Notes under the pieces: generated by a model | Seen by the model: only the letters and a program-made list of their open reading frames with translations | Database searches by the model: none | Told to the model about the DNA's origin: nothing | Origin: Colwellia echini | GTDB taxonomy: Bacteria; Pseudomonadota; Gammaproteobacteria; Enterobacterales; Alteromonadaceae | Direction: 5' to 3' | DNA length: 64,000 nt | Assembly: GCF_002843355.2 (NCBI RefSeq) | Contig: NZ_PJAI02000001.1 | Span: 434,001-498,000, forward strand | Shown: piece after piece, positions 46,290 to 56,702 of the stretch | Position numbering within the stretch: position 1 is the stretch's first letter | How the letters are laid out: every line of letters starts with the position of its first letter | Made by a program: the position numbers and the translations under genes

Positions 46290-46815
46290 CTTAAGCACTC
46301 ACAGCATTTATAACTTACCTTATCCGTTTAACAGAGCTCGCTTAGCATTGTTAAACGGACAATTGAGTTGAGGGTAGAGGTGATAGATTGCTCGTAAAAT
46401 TATTAATTGTAATACTGGTAGTTATACCAATCCAACTAATTAAGTGCTCGTTTAAAATGGCCTAAATATCCAATAACATCGTTGCTTTCAATCCTAATAG
46501 CTAGCTATTGCTCAATCAAACGTTTTGTTCTTGAATATTTATCCTCATGAAAAATTGATCAGTTAATTAACCTGAGTTCGGGATAATGAAATTGTAAAGT
46601 ATAACAATATCAACTGTTTGTATTCACGTATCTACAATAGTTTTAATTATTCGTAGTACAAGGCGGGAAAACGAAGCCAATAACTGGTTATTGGGAGCTT
46701 TCGTAACGCAGTAAAACGGATAATTAAGGCTGTTGTAGCATTTTGCTTATCCTGAACTCAGGTTAATTACTTCAATTGGTATTATTGGCGTTTACAGAAG
46801 TCTTGTTCGGGGAAT
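46290..46815. other. Intergenic region holding an inverted-repeat element
   Basis: A 526-base stretch without a gene. The first ~270 bases show only an inverted repeat GTTTAAC-like pair (near 46328-46353) that could end the kinase transcript. The rest is the element at 46563-46770. Confidence 0.5.
46563..46770. mobile_element. Short non-coding element with ~28-base terminal inverted repeats (MITE-like)
   Basis: The left end reads TTAATTAACCTGAGTTCGGG and goes on with ATAATGAAATTG. The right end, read on the opposite strand, is TAATTAACCTGAGTTCAGGA and goes on with TAAGCAAAATG. The two differ at only a few positions over ~28 bases. About 208 bases lie between the outer ends, with an internal hairpin CCAATAAC..GTTATTGG (46677-46694). 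There is no open frame. Related ends occur at 24971-24994, 30586-30600 and 63637-63652. It looks like a small element moved by a transposase elsewhere; target duplication is unclear. Confidence 0.65.
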
Positions 46816-47178
46816 TTATAGTAATAGTAAGCTGGCCAATGCTAGTAGAGCAGGCAGGCCTTGTACGATTAGGATCGATTTTTTTACTGTCATCCCCCCA
46901 TATAATGCGGCAACAAGCACACAGCAAATGAAGAACAGTTGAATTTGTGTAGCCATAACAGGATTTGGATGTGCTAACCCCCAGATTAATCCCGCCGCTA
47001 GAAAACCGTTATATAATCCTTGGTTAGCAGCTAATACTTTAGTTGTTTCGACATCGTCACGCTTAATACCAAAAACCTTTTGAGTACGCGGCTTATGCCA
47101 TAAAAACATTTCTAGCACGAGAATGTAAATGTGCTCAATCGCCACTAAAGCAATAAAGATAATTGAGATATATTCCAT
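46816..47178 (-). CDS. DUF1304 family membrane protein
   Basis: A 120-residue inner-membrane protein with four hydrophobic segments. The family pattern is visible in FIALVAIEHIYILVLEMFLW near the N-terminus, LAANQGLYNGFLAAGLIWG in the middle and a glycine-containing segment AALYGGMTV. Such proteins occur widely in bacteria without a known function. No operon partner is evident. Confidence 0.86.
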   Translation of the reverse strand: MEYISIIFIALVAIEHIYILVLEMFLWHKPRTQKVFGIKRDDVETTKVLAANQGLYNGFLAAGLIWGLAHPNPVMATQIQLFFICCVLVAALYGGMTVKKSILIVQGLPALLALASLLLL

Positions 47179-47313
47179 TATTAATGCCTATTATTAAGTT
47201 TTATTGTTCTACAAATAAAGCTCATTAGAAAAATGATGTGATTGATTTAAAAAGTATAAATAATCACTTAATTAATCTGATTGGTGTAAGCCTAATTTCC
47301 CAAATTTTAGGCA

Positions 47314-47347
47314 CAAAAAAACGAAGGATGAATAAACATGCTTCGTT
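47314..47347 (-). terminator. Terminator of the cold-shock gene
   Basis: AACGAAG (47320-47326) pairs with CTTCGTT (47341-47347), helped by ATG/CAT inside. On the minus strand it is followed by seven T (the A-run at 47315-47321). Confidence 0.85.
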
Positions 47348-47373
47348 CTTTTAGCTTAGCTTATAAGTAAAAC

Positions 47374-47583
47374 TTATACAGCTAATACGTTTTCTGCTTC
47401 AGGGCCTTTTTGACCTTGTTTAACAGTAAAAGTAACTGCTTGACCGTCAGCTAGAGTACGGAAGCCGTCTCCAGAGATAGCGCTGAAGTGAACAAACACG
47501 TCAGGACCATTTTCTTGCTCAATAAAACCGAAACCTTTAGTTTCGTTGAAAAATTTAACTTTACCAGTAACTGTATCAGACAT
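47374..47583 (-). CDS. CspA family cold-shock protein
   Basis: A 69-residue OB-fold RNA chaperone. It has RNP1 KGFGFIE and RNP2 VFVHF, and ends with [18 protein letters not shown] lies just before the ATG. The gene is preceded by a long AT-rich region, consistent with the long 5' leader that governs translation of cold-shock genes. E. coli CspA has 70 residues, so the length is normal. Confidence 0.95.
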   Translation of the reverse strand: MSDTVTGKVKFFNETKGFGFIEQENGPDVFVHFSAISGDGFRTLADGQAVTFTVKQGQKGPEAENVLAV

Positions 47584-48056
47584 ACTAACATTTTCCTGTA
47601 TTCATAAAATAATAATGTGGTTCTATCCCAAAATTAGGTAGAAACCGTTTTCACCCGAGTAAGTGCCCTCTACCGAAAAGTACAGGAAGAGGAAGGAAAC
47701 AAACCATATTCGACACAATCATTGCTTCAAACAATAGTTTGCATTGTTTAAATCTGCATGTGTAGAATATTCAAGTATATCAGTACACTAGGTGCATCAG
47801 ATAGAAAACCTACAACAAAAGTCAGTATACACCTTCATCTGCAACGCAAAAACTCAACGCAAAACTAGTCTAACATAGATATTTTTAATATGCCTTATAA
47901 AAAATTAGATAAGTTCAATTTTTATTTAAATAAAAATAATTTACTAGCAAGTTTAATATTTACAGTAACATACAGCACTTTAGTGAGGCAGTATTTGCTT
48001 TATAATAGTGCAATAATTGGCTTTTAATTATCGTAGGGCAAAAATATGTGAGGGGA
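47584..48056. other. Leader/promoter region of the cold-shock gene
   Basis: About 470 bases without a gene between the cold-shock gene and the valS terminator. It probably holds the cold-shock promoter and a long structured 5' leader. I could not place a cold box with confidence. Confidence 0.4.
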
Positions 48057-48092
48057 TAAAAAAAATGGCGCCTCATTTGTTAGGCGCCATTT
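48057..48092 (-). terminator. Terminator of valS
   Basis: AAATGGCGCCT (48063-48073) and AGGCGCCATTT (48082-48092) are perfect 11-base inverted repeats. On the minus strand the following bases are T-rich. Confidence 0.88.
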
Positions 48093-48136
48093 TATTAATA
48101 AGCGTTATCTGAGATATTCATCTGCTATTATGCAGA

Positions 48137-50995
48137 TTATAACGCAGCTATTTGAGCTTTTTGCTCTTGCATTTTAGCGAGTGCAGTTTCTGCTTCTGCT
48201 AATTTTGCTTTTTCTTTTTCAATTACCGCAGCAGGAGCTTTACCAACAAAGCTTTCGTTACCAAGCTTACTACGAGTTTTAGCGGCATCTTTTTCAAGTT
48301 TGTCCATCGCTTTATCTAAACGGGCTAATTCAGCTTCTTTATCAATTAAACCAGCCATTGGTATAAGCACAGATAAATCACCTACTAAGGCTGACGCACA
48401 AGCAGGTCCTTGCTCGTTTTCGGCTAATACAGTAATGCTTTCAAGTTTTGCCAGTGAACTTAAAAATTGCTCATTCTCGTGCAAACGACGTTGAGCGTTT
48501 TCATTAACGTTTTTAAGCAATACAGGTAATGCTTTACTTGGCGCTATATCCATTTCACCACGAATGTTACGAATGGCAATAATAAACTGTTTAACCCACT
48601 CTAAATCATCAATAGATTGTTGATCACACTTGCTAGCGTCAAATTCAGGGAATGCCTGAATCATGATTGAATCGCCTTTTTTAGCAAAGTCACTTAATGG
48701 TTGAACACGTTGCCAAATGGTTTCGGTGATAAACGGCATGATAGGGTGCATTAAACGTAATAGTGCTTCTAATACATTGACTAACGTATGACGCGTACCA
48801 CGTTGCTGCGCTTCGTTGCCTTTGAAGAGAACAGGTTTAGTTAGCTCTAAATACCAATCACAGAATTGATTCCAAGTGAATTCGTAAAGCGCTTGTGAAG
48901 CAAGGTCAAAGCGATAAGTGTCGAATGCTTCATGCACCGTTTTAACTGTTTGCTCAAATTGACCTATGATCCAACGATCAGCAAGTGATAATTCCATGTC
49001 ACCGCCGTTCTTGCCGCAATCAAACTCTTCAGTATTCATCATTACGTAACGACTTGCGTTCCATAATTTGTTAGTGAAGTTACGGTAACCTTCAAGGCGT
49101 TTCATATCCCAGCTAATATCGCGACCTGTAGTTGCTACAGAAGTTAAGGTAAAACGTAACGCATCAGTGCCGTGGGCTTCAATGCCATTTGGGTATTCTT
49201 TACGGGTTAGTTTTTCAATTTTCTTGGCTAACTGTGGTTGCATCATGTTGCCAGTACGTTTTTCTAATAAATCTTCTAGTGAAATACCGTCAATCATATC
49301 TAATGGATCAACCACGTTACCTTTTGACTTACTCATTTTATCGCCATTTTCATCGCGAATAAGACCTGTCATGTACACTTTCTTAAATGGAATTTGAGAT
49401 TTACCATTTTCATCTTTGTTGAAGTGCATGGTCATCATGATCATACGTGCAACCCAGAAGAAAATAATATCAAAACCTGTTACCAGCACATCAGTAGGGT
49501 GGAAGGTTTTTAAATCGTCAGTGTCTTTTGGCCAACCTAAAGTTGAGAAGGTCCACAAAGCAGAAGAGAACCAAGTATCCAATACATCGTCATCTTGGCT
49601 AAGTTTTATATTATCACTAAGGTTGTTATTCGCACGAACTTCTTCTTCGGTTCTGCCAACATAAACTTTACCGCTTTCGTCATACCAAGCTGGAATTCTG
49701 TGTCCCCACCAAAGTTGACGCGAGATACACCAATCTTGAATATTGTTCATCCAAGCAAAGTACATGTTCTCGTATTGCTTAGGTACAAATTCAATTTGAC
49801 CATCTTTTACTGCATCTACAGCTGGACCTGCTAGTTTTTCAACACGTACATACCATTGGTCGGTTAATAATGGCTCAATGATAACGCCAGATCTATCTCC
49901 GTAAGGGGCAACTAAATCATGATCTTTAACTTCAACTAATAAACCTAATTCGTCAAATTTTGCAACGATTGCTTCCCGTGCTACAAAGCGATCCATTCCT
50001 GCAAATTCAACAGGTAGAGTGCCATCGTAGGCATCACATACTTCACCTTTAGTGTCATATACTTCAGCTGTTGCTAATACGGCGGCGTCTTTATTAAAAA
50101 TATTAATTTGTGGTAAGGCATGACGTTTACCAACTTCGTTATCGTTAAAGTCATGGGCAGGGGTGATTTTTACACAACCTGTACCTTTTTCCATATCGGC
50201 ATGTTCATCGCCAACAATAGGAATTAAACGGTTAACAAGTGGTAATAATACGTGTTTGCCAATTAAATCTTTATAACGTGGATCTTCAGGGTTAACAGCA
50301 ACACCAGTATCACCTAGCATGGTTTCTGGACGTGTTGTTGCTACCACTAAATAATCTAAACCATCGGCAGTTTTAGCACCATCAGCCAGTGGATAACGCA
50401 GGTGCCACATGTGACCTTTTTTGTCTTTGTTCTCCACTTCTAAATCTGAAATTGCAGTGTGGAATTTTGGGTCCCAGTTAACTAAGCGCTTGCCACGGTA
50501 AATAAGGTCGTCTTCAAACAAACGAACAAAGACTTCTTGAACCGCTTCAGACATACCATCGTCCATGGTGAAACGTTCACGAGTCCAGTCAATTGAGTTA
50601 CCTAAACGGCGCATTTGTTTACCAATAGTGCCGCCAGACTCTTCTTTCCATTCCCAAATTTTATCAATAAAACCTTCACGGCCGTAATCGTGACGGGTTT
50701 TGTCTTCTTCAGCAGCAATCTTACGTTCAACTACCATTTGTGTTGCAATACCTGCATGGTCGCAACCAGTTTGCCATAAGGTATTTTTACCTTGCATGCG
50801 TTGGTAACGAATTAGCGTGTCCATAATGGTTTGCTGAAAAGCATGACCCATATGTAAGCTACCGGTAACATTTGGCGGTGGAATGGCAATGCTGTAACTG
50901 TCACCTTCGCCTGTTGGGCTAAAGTAACCTTGCTCTTCCCAGCTGCTATAAAGGGACTGTTCAATGTCGGTAGGGTTAAAGGTTTTTTCCATCAT
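48137..50995 (-). CDS. valS: Valyl-tRNA synthetase
   Basis: A 952-residue class I synthetase. The HIGH-type motif is in [15 protein letters not shown] and the KMSKS motif in [16 protein letters not shown]. Editing-domain sequence ([20 protein letters not shown]) and a C-terminal coiled coil (ending in [19 protein letters not shown]) are present. Two ATG codons in a row start the frame. The order valS-holC-pepA, opposite lptFG, is the standard gammaproteobacterial arrangement. Confidence 0.98.
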   Translation of the reverse strand: MMEKTFNPTDIEQSLYSSWEEQGYFSPTGEGDSYSIAIPPPNVTGSLHMGHAFQQTIMDTLIRYQRMQGKNTLWQTGCDHAGIATQMVVERKIAAEEDKTRHDYGREGFIDKIWEWKEESGGTIGKQMRRLGNSIDWTRERFTMDDGMSEAVQEVFVRLFEDDLIYRGKRLVNWDPKFHTAISDLEVENKDKKGHMWHLRYPLADGAKTADGLDYLVVATTRPETMLGDTGVAVNPEDPRYKDLIGKHVLLPLVNRLIPIVGDEHADMEKGTGCVKITPAHDFNDNEVGKRHALPQINIFNKDAAVLATAEVYDTKGEVCDAYDGTLPVEFAGMDRFVAREAIVAKFDELGLLVEVKDHDLVAPYGDRSGVIIEPLLTDQWYVRVEKLAGPAVDAVKDGQIEFVPKQYENMYFAWMNNIQDWCISRQLWWGHRIPAWYDESGKVYVGRTEEEVRANNNLSDNIKLSQDDDVLDTWFSSALWTFSTLGWPKDTDDLKTFHPTDVLVTGFDIIFFWVARMIMMTMHFNKDENGKSQIPFKKVYMTGLIRDENGDKMSKSKGNVVDPLDMIDGISLEDLLEKRTGNMMQPQLAKKIEKLTRKEYPNGIEAHGTDALRFTLTSVATTGRDISWDMKRLEGYRNFTNKLWNASRYVMMNTEEFDCGKNGGDMELSLADRWIIGQFEQTVKTVHEAFDTYRFDLASQALYEFTWNQFCDWYLELTKPVLFKGNEAQQRGTRHTLVNVLEALLRLMHPIMPFITETIWQRVQPLSDFAKKGDSIMIQAFPEFDASKCDQQSIDDLEWVKQFIIAIRNIRGEMDIAPSKALPVLLKNVNENAQRRLHENEQFLSSLAKLESITVLAENEQGPACASALVGDLSVLIPMAGLIDKEAELARLDKAMDKLEKDAAKTRSKLGNESFVGKAPAAVIEKEKAKLAEAETALAKMQEQKAQIAAL

Positions 50996-51179
50996 TTGTT
51001 CCGCTAATAAATTGTTTAATAGTGATAGGCAGTTTTGATAACGTTATTATTTAACTAAACGTTAAGTGAGTAACTGACTATTTAAATTTGTTTTTGCTAG
51101 TAATGACTAATAATTAGTAGTCATTACTGAGCAATTTTAGTTGCGCTTAAATATATTGTTGAGCTCAATTTCCTAGAAC

Positions 51180-51650
51180 CTAGGTCTTAACTATAGGCTC
51201 AATAACTGGTTGGTTATCTACGTTAAAGCCCCATTGGCGACAAGCTTTAAAACGCTCTCTTGCTTGTTGCTTTAAGGTTTCATCACTTGGTACAAAATCA
51301 ACAATAAATTGAAATTGATTAGCAAAGTTAGGCACAGTACTCGTTAAGTTGATAAGTACAGGTCGTCTACTTTGCGGTGCCTGGTAACCAATTTCAACCA
51401 TAGCGCCTGATTTTGGGCCTTCACCAACTAAGTTATGAGGTACAAAACTGTCGCTATCAAATGCCCAAAGCATTTCATCTACTTGCTCAGCATGTTCTTT
51501 ATTTTGCGTATAAATATATACGCGCTGATTTTGACGATAAAAATAACTTGCTTGTAAACAAGCATGGTAAAGGGCTGAACGAGTATCTTGTTCACTCATG
51601 TCTTTGCTAATTTCATCGTTAAGTAGATAAAACATTACTTGGGTTTGCAT
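51180..51650 (-). CDS. holC: DNA polymerase III, chi subunit
   Basis: A 156-residue protein that links the clamp loader to single-strand binding protein. It shows FYLLNDE at the N-terminus, the ALWAFDSDSFVPHNLVGEGP segment (seen as SFVPHNLVGEG) and a C-terminal VDFVPSDETLKQQARERFKA. It lies between valS and pepA as in other Gammaproteobacteria. Length is near that of E. coli HolC (147). Confidence 0.93.
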   Translation of the reverse strand: MQTQVMFYLLNDEISKDMSEQDTRSALYHACLQASYFYRQNQRVYIYTQNKEHAEQVDEMLWAFDSDSFVPHNLVGEGPKSGAMVEIGYQAPQSRRPVLINLTSTVPNFANQFQFIVDFVPSDETLKQQARERFKACRQWGFNVDNQPVIEPIVKT

Positions 51651-51767
51651 ATTTCTACCTGTTTCTTAGCTTATTTTTTATCGCCTATTTTAAGCGTTTA
51701 ACCCCGAATAGTTAACTACTCGGGGTTAATATTTTCATACTTTGTTTTAGCTACGACTTATAAGTCT

Positions 51768-53273
51768 TTACTCGCCTTGCTCTTGCCCTGCACGGTTCAG
51801 TAAAAATTGCGTTAACATGCTAACAGGACGACCTGTTGAACCTTTGTCTTTGCCGCCGCGCCATGCAGTACCAGCAATATCCAAATGTGCCCAATGATAT
51901 TTTTTGGTAAAGCGTGATAGGAAACAAGCTGCTGTAATAGTGCCTGCTTCTTTACCACCAATGTTAGCCATGTCAGCAAATGGGCTTTCAAGTTGTGAAT
52001 TATAATCATCCCATAACGGTAAACGCCATGCTCTGTCACCACTTTGCTCTGACGCGTTTAGTAACTCATGAGCAAGTGGGTTATGACTACTTAACAAACC
52101 AGTAGCATGGGCACCTAATGCAACAACACAAGCACCAGTTAAGGTTGCTACGTCAATAACTGCTTCTGGCTCAAAGCGTTCAACATAAGTTAAGGCGTCA
52201 CATAATACTAAGCGACCTTCAGCATCAGTATTTAATACTTCTACGGTTTGACCTGACATAGTCGTTAAAATATCACCTGGGCGATAAGCATTACTGCTAG
52301 GCATGTTTTCACAACCCGCTAAAACACCAATCACGTTTAATGGTAATTTAAGCTCGGCTAGCGCATGCATAGCACCTAAAACACCAGCTGCGCCGCCCAT
52401 GTCGTATTTCATTTCGTCCATGCCTGCGCCTGGTTTTAATGAAATTCCGCCACTGTCGAAAGTTAAACCTTTACCTACTAACACTAATGGTTTTGAATCA
52501 TCATCTGCGCCGTCATATTTAATGATACTCATTAATGATTCATTATCTGAGCCGCGTCCAACTGCTAAATATGAACCCATACCCAACTCTTCCATTTCAG
52601 CTTCGCCAACAACGGTAGTGGTAATGTTTTCGTAATCATTTTCAAGGATTTTAGCCTGCTCAGCAAGATACGCTGGATTACAAATGTTTGGCGGCATGTT
52701 AGCCACGTTTTTACAAGTAGTAATACCTTCAGCGATGGCTAATGCGTGAGTAACAGCGCGCTCACCAATAGGTAATTCACGACGTGTTGGTACGTTAAAA
52801 GTAATTTTACGTAATGGTCTACGTGGTTCTGCTTTACGGGTTTTTAAGCTGTCAAAACTATATAAACCGTCTTGCGCTGCCTCAACTGCTTGGCGAACTT
52901 TCCAGTAAATATCACGGCCTTTAACATGTAGTTCCGATAAGAAACATACGGCTTCCATTGAACCTGTTTCATTTAAGGTGTTAATTGTTTTAGTGATTAT
53001 TTGGCGATATTGACGTTCATCAAGTTCACGCTCTTTACCACAGCCAACTAATAAAACGCGTTCACTTAAAATATTAGGTACGTGATGTAATAATAACATC
53101 TGCCCTGATTTACCTTCTAAATCGCCTTTACGTAAAAGGTTGCTGATGTAGCCTTCGCTAATTTCATCAAGCTGCTCGGCTGTGCCGCTAAGTCTGCGTG
53201 GTTCAAAAACACCAACAACAATACAGGCACTACGTTGTTTTTCTGGGCTGCCGCTTTTTACACTGAACTCCAT
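51768..53273 (-). CDS. pepA: Leucyl aminopeptidase
   Basis: A 501-residue M17 metallo-aminopeptidase that removes N-terminal residues, usually cytoplasmic and hexameric. The active-site signature [18 protein letters not shown] is intact, and the metal-ligand [14 protein letters not shown] is seen. A short N-terminal domain precedes it. In E. coli PepA also binds DNA for Xer recombination and pyrimidine-gene control. It is divergent from lptF. Confidence 0.97.
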   Translation of the reverse strand: MEFSVKSGSPEKQRSACIVVGVFEPRRLSGTAEQLDEISEGYISNLLRKGDLEGKSGQMLLLHHVPNILSERVLLVGCGKERELDERQYRQIITKTINTLNETGSMEAVCFLSELHVKGRDIYWKVRQAVEAAQDGLYSFDSLKTRKAEPRRPLRKITFNVPTRRELPIGERAVTHALAIAEGITTCKNVANMPPNICNPAYLAEQAKILENDYENITTTVVGEAEMEELGMGSYLAVGRGSDNESLMSIIKYDGADDDSKPLVLVGKGLTFDSGGISLKPGAGMDEMKYDMGGAAGVLGAMHALAELKLPLNVIGVLAGCENMPSSNAYRPGDILTTMSGQTVEVLNTDAEGRLVLCDALTYVERFEPEAVIDVATLTGACVVALGAHATGLLSSHNPLAHELLNASEQSGDRAWRLPLWDDYNSQLESPFADMANIGGKEAGTITAACFLSRFTKKYHWAHLDIAGTAWRGGKDKGSTGRPVSMLTQFLLNRAGQEQGE

Positions 53274-53577
53274 GACTTTTCCTTTTACAATTAATAAGTT
53301 TAGTTGGAAACTATTGATTTTATATATTATTTTAAATACTTAGGATGTTTATTAACGAATTACCTTTGAAAAATTAACAACATCTGAGATAACTTGCTAA
53401 AATAACTAAAAAATAGCACTCTTGTCTATTCATTTGATAAGGCTAAAGGCTATAATTATAGCAGCACTCATCAATATTCGTTAGTTACTGACTATATAGT
53501 TTACTTATGAAAACGACAAGTTTACTTAATATTTGCCTTTATGTCAGAAAAAAACTAAGTTTTTACGGGATCTTTTT
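53274..53577. other. Divergent promoter region, pepA/lptF
   Basis: A 304-base gene-free stretch between divergent operons. TATAAT at 53451-53456 is a good -10 for lptF, but no clear -35 is spaced well. No repeat or small gene was recognised. Confidence 0.4.
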
Positions 53578-54765
53578 GTGATCATTTTTCGTTATTTATT
53601 AAAAGAAGTCGCCAAAACACAATTAGCTGTGTTTCTTGTGTTAATGACTATCTTCATTAGTCAAAAATTCGTTCGTGTTCTTGGTGATGCCTCAGAAGGT
53701 GGTATACCTGGACAATTAGTGATGACTTTCATTGCGTTGAAAATACCAGATCTTGCTGGTTTCATTCTCCCGTTAAGTTTATTTTTAGGGGTGTTGCTGG
53801 CGTATGGGCGTATATATGCCGACAGTGAAATGACTGTTTTACACGCCTGTGGTGTGAGTGAATGGTATGTGGTGCGAGTAACACTGGTTCTTGCCTTGGT
53901 AACCGCTATTTTAACAGGAATATTTACCCTGTATCTTTCTCCACTCGCCTCAGAATATGAATACCAAGTGAAAGAAGAATTAGCTGCAGACTCTGGCTTG
54001 AGCGCATTAGTTTCAGGCCGTTTTCAGCAAACGGGTAACCAAGATGCAGTGGTTTTTATTCACGATAAAGACCGAAAGACCAACAGTTTCAATAAAGTAT
54101 TTGTGGCTCAGTTACCTAAAAGCGGAAACCTTGATGCGAACATTATTAACTCCAGTTTAGTGTACGCAAAAACAGGTAAAGTATTTGAAGATGACAAAGG
54201 ATCGCAGCAATTGGTATTGGGCGATGGTACTCGTTACCATAGAGATTTCGATAGTGGAGAGTTCCAATCAGTTTCTTTTACTAAGTATTATATTCAAATT
54301 AAAGATCAAGAAGTTGAACGTCACCATAGAAAATTAAATGCACTTTCTACTCCTGATTTATTTAAGAATCCGCCACCAGAGTTGGCCGCTTCTTACAGTG
54401 CAACTATACAATGGCGTATCGCTTTTCCATTGGCTTGTATTATCTTAATTTTTATTGCGGTACCCTTAAGTGTGGTTAATCCAAGGCAAGGCAAATTTGC
54501 TAAAATGTTACCAGCCTTAATGCTGTTTTTAGGTTACTTATTATTATTAACCTCGATGCGCTCTGCTATTGAAAAAAATGCCTTACCAAGCGTGATTGGT
54601 TTATGGCCAATACATATTGGTGCTTTATTTATCGGTATAACTTTATTAATGAAAGAGCGCAGTAGCGGGCGAATTATTAAAGCAAAATTACCCAGTTTTA
54701 AACGCAATAAATTAGCGAAACAAAGAGCACAGGCAATTGAAAGTAGCAAAGGCGAGGAAGATTAA
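53578..54765 (+). CDS. lptF: LPS export permease LptF
   Basis: A 395-residue permease that, with LptG and LptB, extracts lipopolysaccharide from the inner membrane. It opens with VIIFRYLLKEVAKTQLAVF, matching E. coli LptF at its very start, then LPLSLFLGVLLAYGRIYADSE, a periplasmic domain, and three late membrane segments with FIAVPLSVVNPRQGKFAKML. I chose the GTG at 53578 (GGGA eight bases upstream) over an upstream in-frame opening at 53533. It overlaps lptG by one base. Confidence 0.94.
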   Translation: MIIFRYLLKEVAKTQLAVFLVLMTIFISQKFVRVLGDASEGGIPGQLVMTFIALKIPDLAGFILPLSLFLGVLLAYGRIYADSEMTVLHACGVSEWYVVRVTLVLALVTAILTGIFTLYLSPLASEYEYQVKEELAADSGLSALVSGRFQQTGNQDAVVFIHDKDRKTNSFNKVFVAQLPKSGNLDANIINSSLVYAKTGKVFEDDKGSQQLVLGDGTRYHRDFDSGEFQSVSFTKYYIQIKDQEVERHHRKLNALSTPDLFKNPPPELAASYSATIQWRIAFPLACIILIFIAVPLSVVNPRQGKFAKMLPALMLFLGYLLLLTSMRSAIEKNALPSVIGLWPIHIGALFIGITLLMKERSSGRIIKAKLPSFKRNKLAKQRAQAIESSKGEED

Positions 54766-55832
54766 TGCGCATACTTGATTTTTATATTGGACGTGTACTC
54801 GCCTCTACTACGTTTATTACTCTAGCGGTATTTGTTAGTGTTAGCGGCATTATTAAATTTGTAGAACAAATGCGTGCTATTGGTCGTGGTGATTACGATT
54901 TAGTGCATGCCGCTTTATTTGTACTTTATAGTGTACCGCGTGATGTAGAGATTTTTTTCCCTATGTCGGCGCTTATTGGCGGTTTAATTGGTATTGGCAT
55001 GTTAGCCAGTAACAGTGAATTAATTGTTATGCAGGCAGCTGGTTTATCAAAGTTAGACATTATTAAGTCGGTGATGAAAACCGCTGTAATACTTATTGTG
55101 ATTAGTATGGCTATAGGTGAGTGGTTAGCACCAAGTGGCGAGGCAACAGCGCGTGAAATTCGCGCGCAAGCTATTTCTGGTGGTAGTTTGATCTCAGGAC
55201 GAAATGGCGTCTGGGCTAAAGATGGCGATTACTTTGTTAATATTGGTGAAGTGCAAGACCAAGGTAAATTAAAGAAAATTCAGATTTATGGTTTCAATAA
55301 TGAGCTAAAAATAGATAGATGGCTGTCAGCTAAAAGTGCTTTTTATCAAGATAATACTTGGATTTTAATGAATGTTGAGGAATTTATCTTAGAAGAGACT
55401 GAAATTATTACTAAAAAGTACAGTAATAAAGTGTGGGAGTCATCACTAACACCCAAAAAGTTAGGGGTAGTTACCGTTACGCCTGAGTCACTTTCATTAC
55501 AGGGTTTGCTTGAATATTTAGACTATTTAGAAGCTAATGAACAAGATCCAAGTCGTTATCAATTGGCTTTTTGGCGTAAAATAATGCAACCATTAACCGT
55601 TGCGGTAATGCTATTAGTTGCGTTGTCATTTATCTTCGGACCGTTGCGTTCTGTTTCAATGGGCGCAAGAATCATGATGGGTGTATTTACCGGGATTTTA
55701 TTTTTTATTTTTAACGAAGTGTTAGGCTCGTTGAGTTTGGTATATCAGTTACCCCCTATTTTAGGTGCAACTATGCCTAGTGCAGTCTTTGTTGGTGTTG
55801 CTTGGTATTTAATGAATAAGAAAGCAGCTTAG
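54765..55832 (+). CDS. lptG: LPS export permease LptG
   Basis: A 355-residue partner of LptF. The frame begins at the last base of the LptF stop (TAATG), so translational coupling is expected. Features are ILDFYIGRVLASTTFITL, EIFFPMSALIGGLIGIGMLASNSE and LGSLSLVYQLPPILGA near the end. Length and gene order are standard for the lptFG pair. Confidence 0.96.
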   Translation: MRILDFYIGRVLASTTFITLAVFVSVSGIIKFVEQMRAIGRGDYDLVHAALFVLYSVPRDVEIFFPMSALIGGLIGIGMLASNSELIVMQAAGLSKLDIIKSVMKTAVILIVISMAIGEWLAPSGEATAREIRAQAISGGSLISGRNGVWAKDGDYFVNIGEVQDQGKLKKIQIYGFNNELKIDRWLSAKSAFYQDNTWILMNVEEFILEETEIITKKYSNKVWESSLTPKKLGVVTVTPESLSLQGLLEYLDYLEANEQDPSRYQLAFWRKIMQPLTVAVMLLVALSFIFGPLRSVSMGARIMMGVFTGILFFIFNEVLGSLSLVYQLPPILGATMPSAVFVGVAWYLMNKKAA

Positions 55833-55935
55833 CTATTTTTAAGCTGCTTAGTTATTTCAAGATGTTCAGTTATTTAATGGGATGAGTCCTCGAAAATAAA
55901 AAGTATTTCGATTGTAAAACTCAAGATCCACCAAT

Positions 55936-55975
55936 AAAAAAAAGGCTAGTGCAATTTAATGTACTAGCCTTTCTA
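55936..55975. terminator. Bidirectional terminator between lptG and RDD gene
   Basis: AAAGGCTAGT (55941-55950) and ACTAGCCTTT (55963-55972) form a perfect 10-base stem. The minus-strand T-run is strong (A-run at 55936-55943) and the plus-strand one is short, so it mainly ends the RDD transcript. Confidence 0.8.
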
Positions 55976-56032
55976 TTATTCTCTTGATGAAGTTTTTATT
56001 AATTATTTTCTAATTACCTATTAAATCGAAAC

Positions 56033-56551
56033 CTATAAACGGCCTCTGTTTGCTTCAAGTGATAATACAACAACTTCGGTATTCGTTAATCGATCTTGCA
56101 AGCTAAGTTTATTTTTTCTATCAAAAAGTACGGTGATATTACCTAAACCTAACAAGGTAGGTAGTAATCGTTTTACTGCTGTTTTTTTACTAATTAAACT
56201 ACCATCGGTATTTTGCACGCGTAAACGCCATGCTCGCATGCCAAGCGTTTGTCCGCTTTTTGTCCAGAAAAAGATAAAGAAGTAGCTTACCCAAAATATT
56301 TTCCATAATTCATTTGGCCATTTGAGCCAAAATGTATGGGTTATGGTGTCTGAAAAATGTTGATGACCTTGCATGCCGTATAAGCCAAAATAATGACCAA
56401 GGTAGATTAATAAAAAACCTACTGCACCTGCTGTCATGTATACCGCACAAGCAAGTAAAAAATCATAAACCCATGAGCCGAAGCGTCGTCTAAAACCTGC
56501 TCGAGGGAATATTTCATTATCGGTTTCTAAAACTGTCGCTGTATCAGTCAT
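56033..56551 (-). CDS. RDD family membrane protein
   Basis: A 172-residue protein with the RDD domain: PRAGFRRRFGSWVYDFLLA at the N-terminus (Arg and Asp residues in the first membrane segment) and TLGMRAWRLRV before the last one, with three or four hydrophobic segments. The role of the family is unknown, with transport proposed. It stands between lptG and the RND operon on its own strand. Confidence 0.88.
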   Translation of the reverse strand: MTDTATVLETDNEIFPRAGFRRRFGSWVYDFLLACAVYMTAGAVGFLLIYLGHYFGLYGMQGHQHFSDTITHTFWLKWPNELWKIFWVSYFFIFFWTKSGQTLGMRAWRLRVQNTDGSLISKKTAVKRLLPTLLGLGNITVLFDRKNKLSLQDRLTNTEVVVLSLEANRGRL

Positions 56552-56702
56552 GTAATCTTCTTTATAGGTTTAATAATGGCGTAATGGTGCAGGTTATTGG
56601 CTGTCATAATGTGTACCATTAAAGTATGAGCGGCAGTTTAGCAAAATTTAACATACTTGAGTACTGCCACCTACCGTAGATAATGTTGTTCAAACATTTC
56701 TG

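Noticed and set aside
53533..53577. Earlier start for lptF
   Set aside because: E. coli LptF starts at the residue matching the GTG at 53578, which has a good ribosome site.
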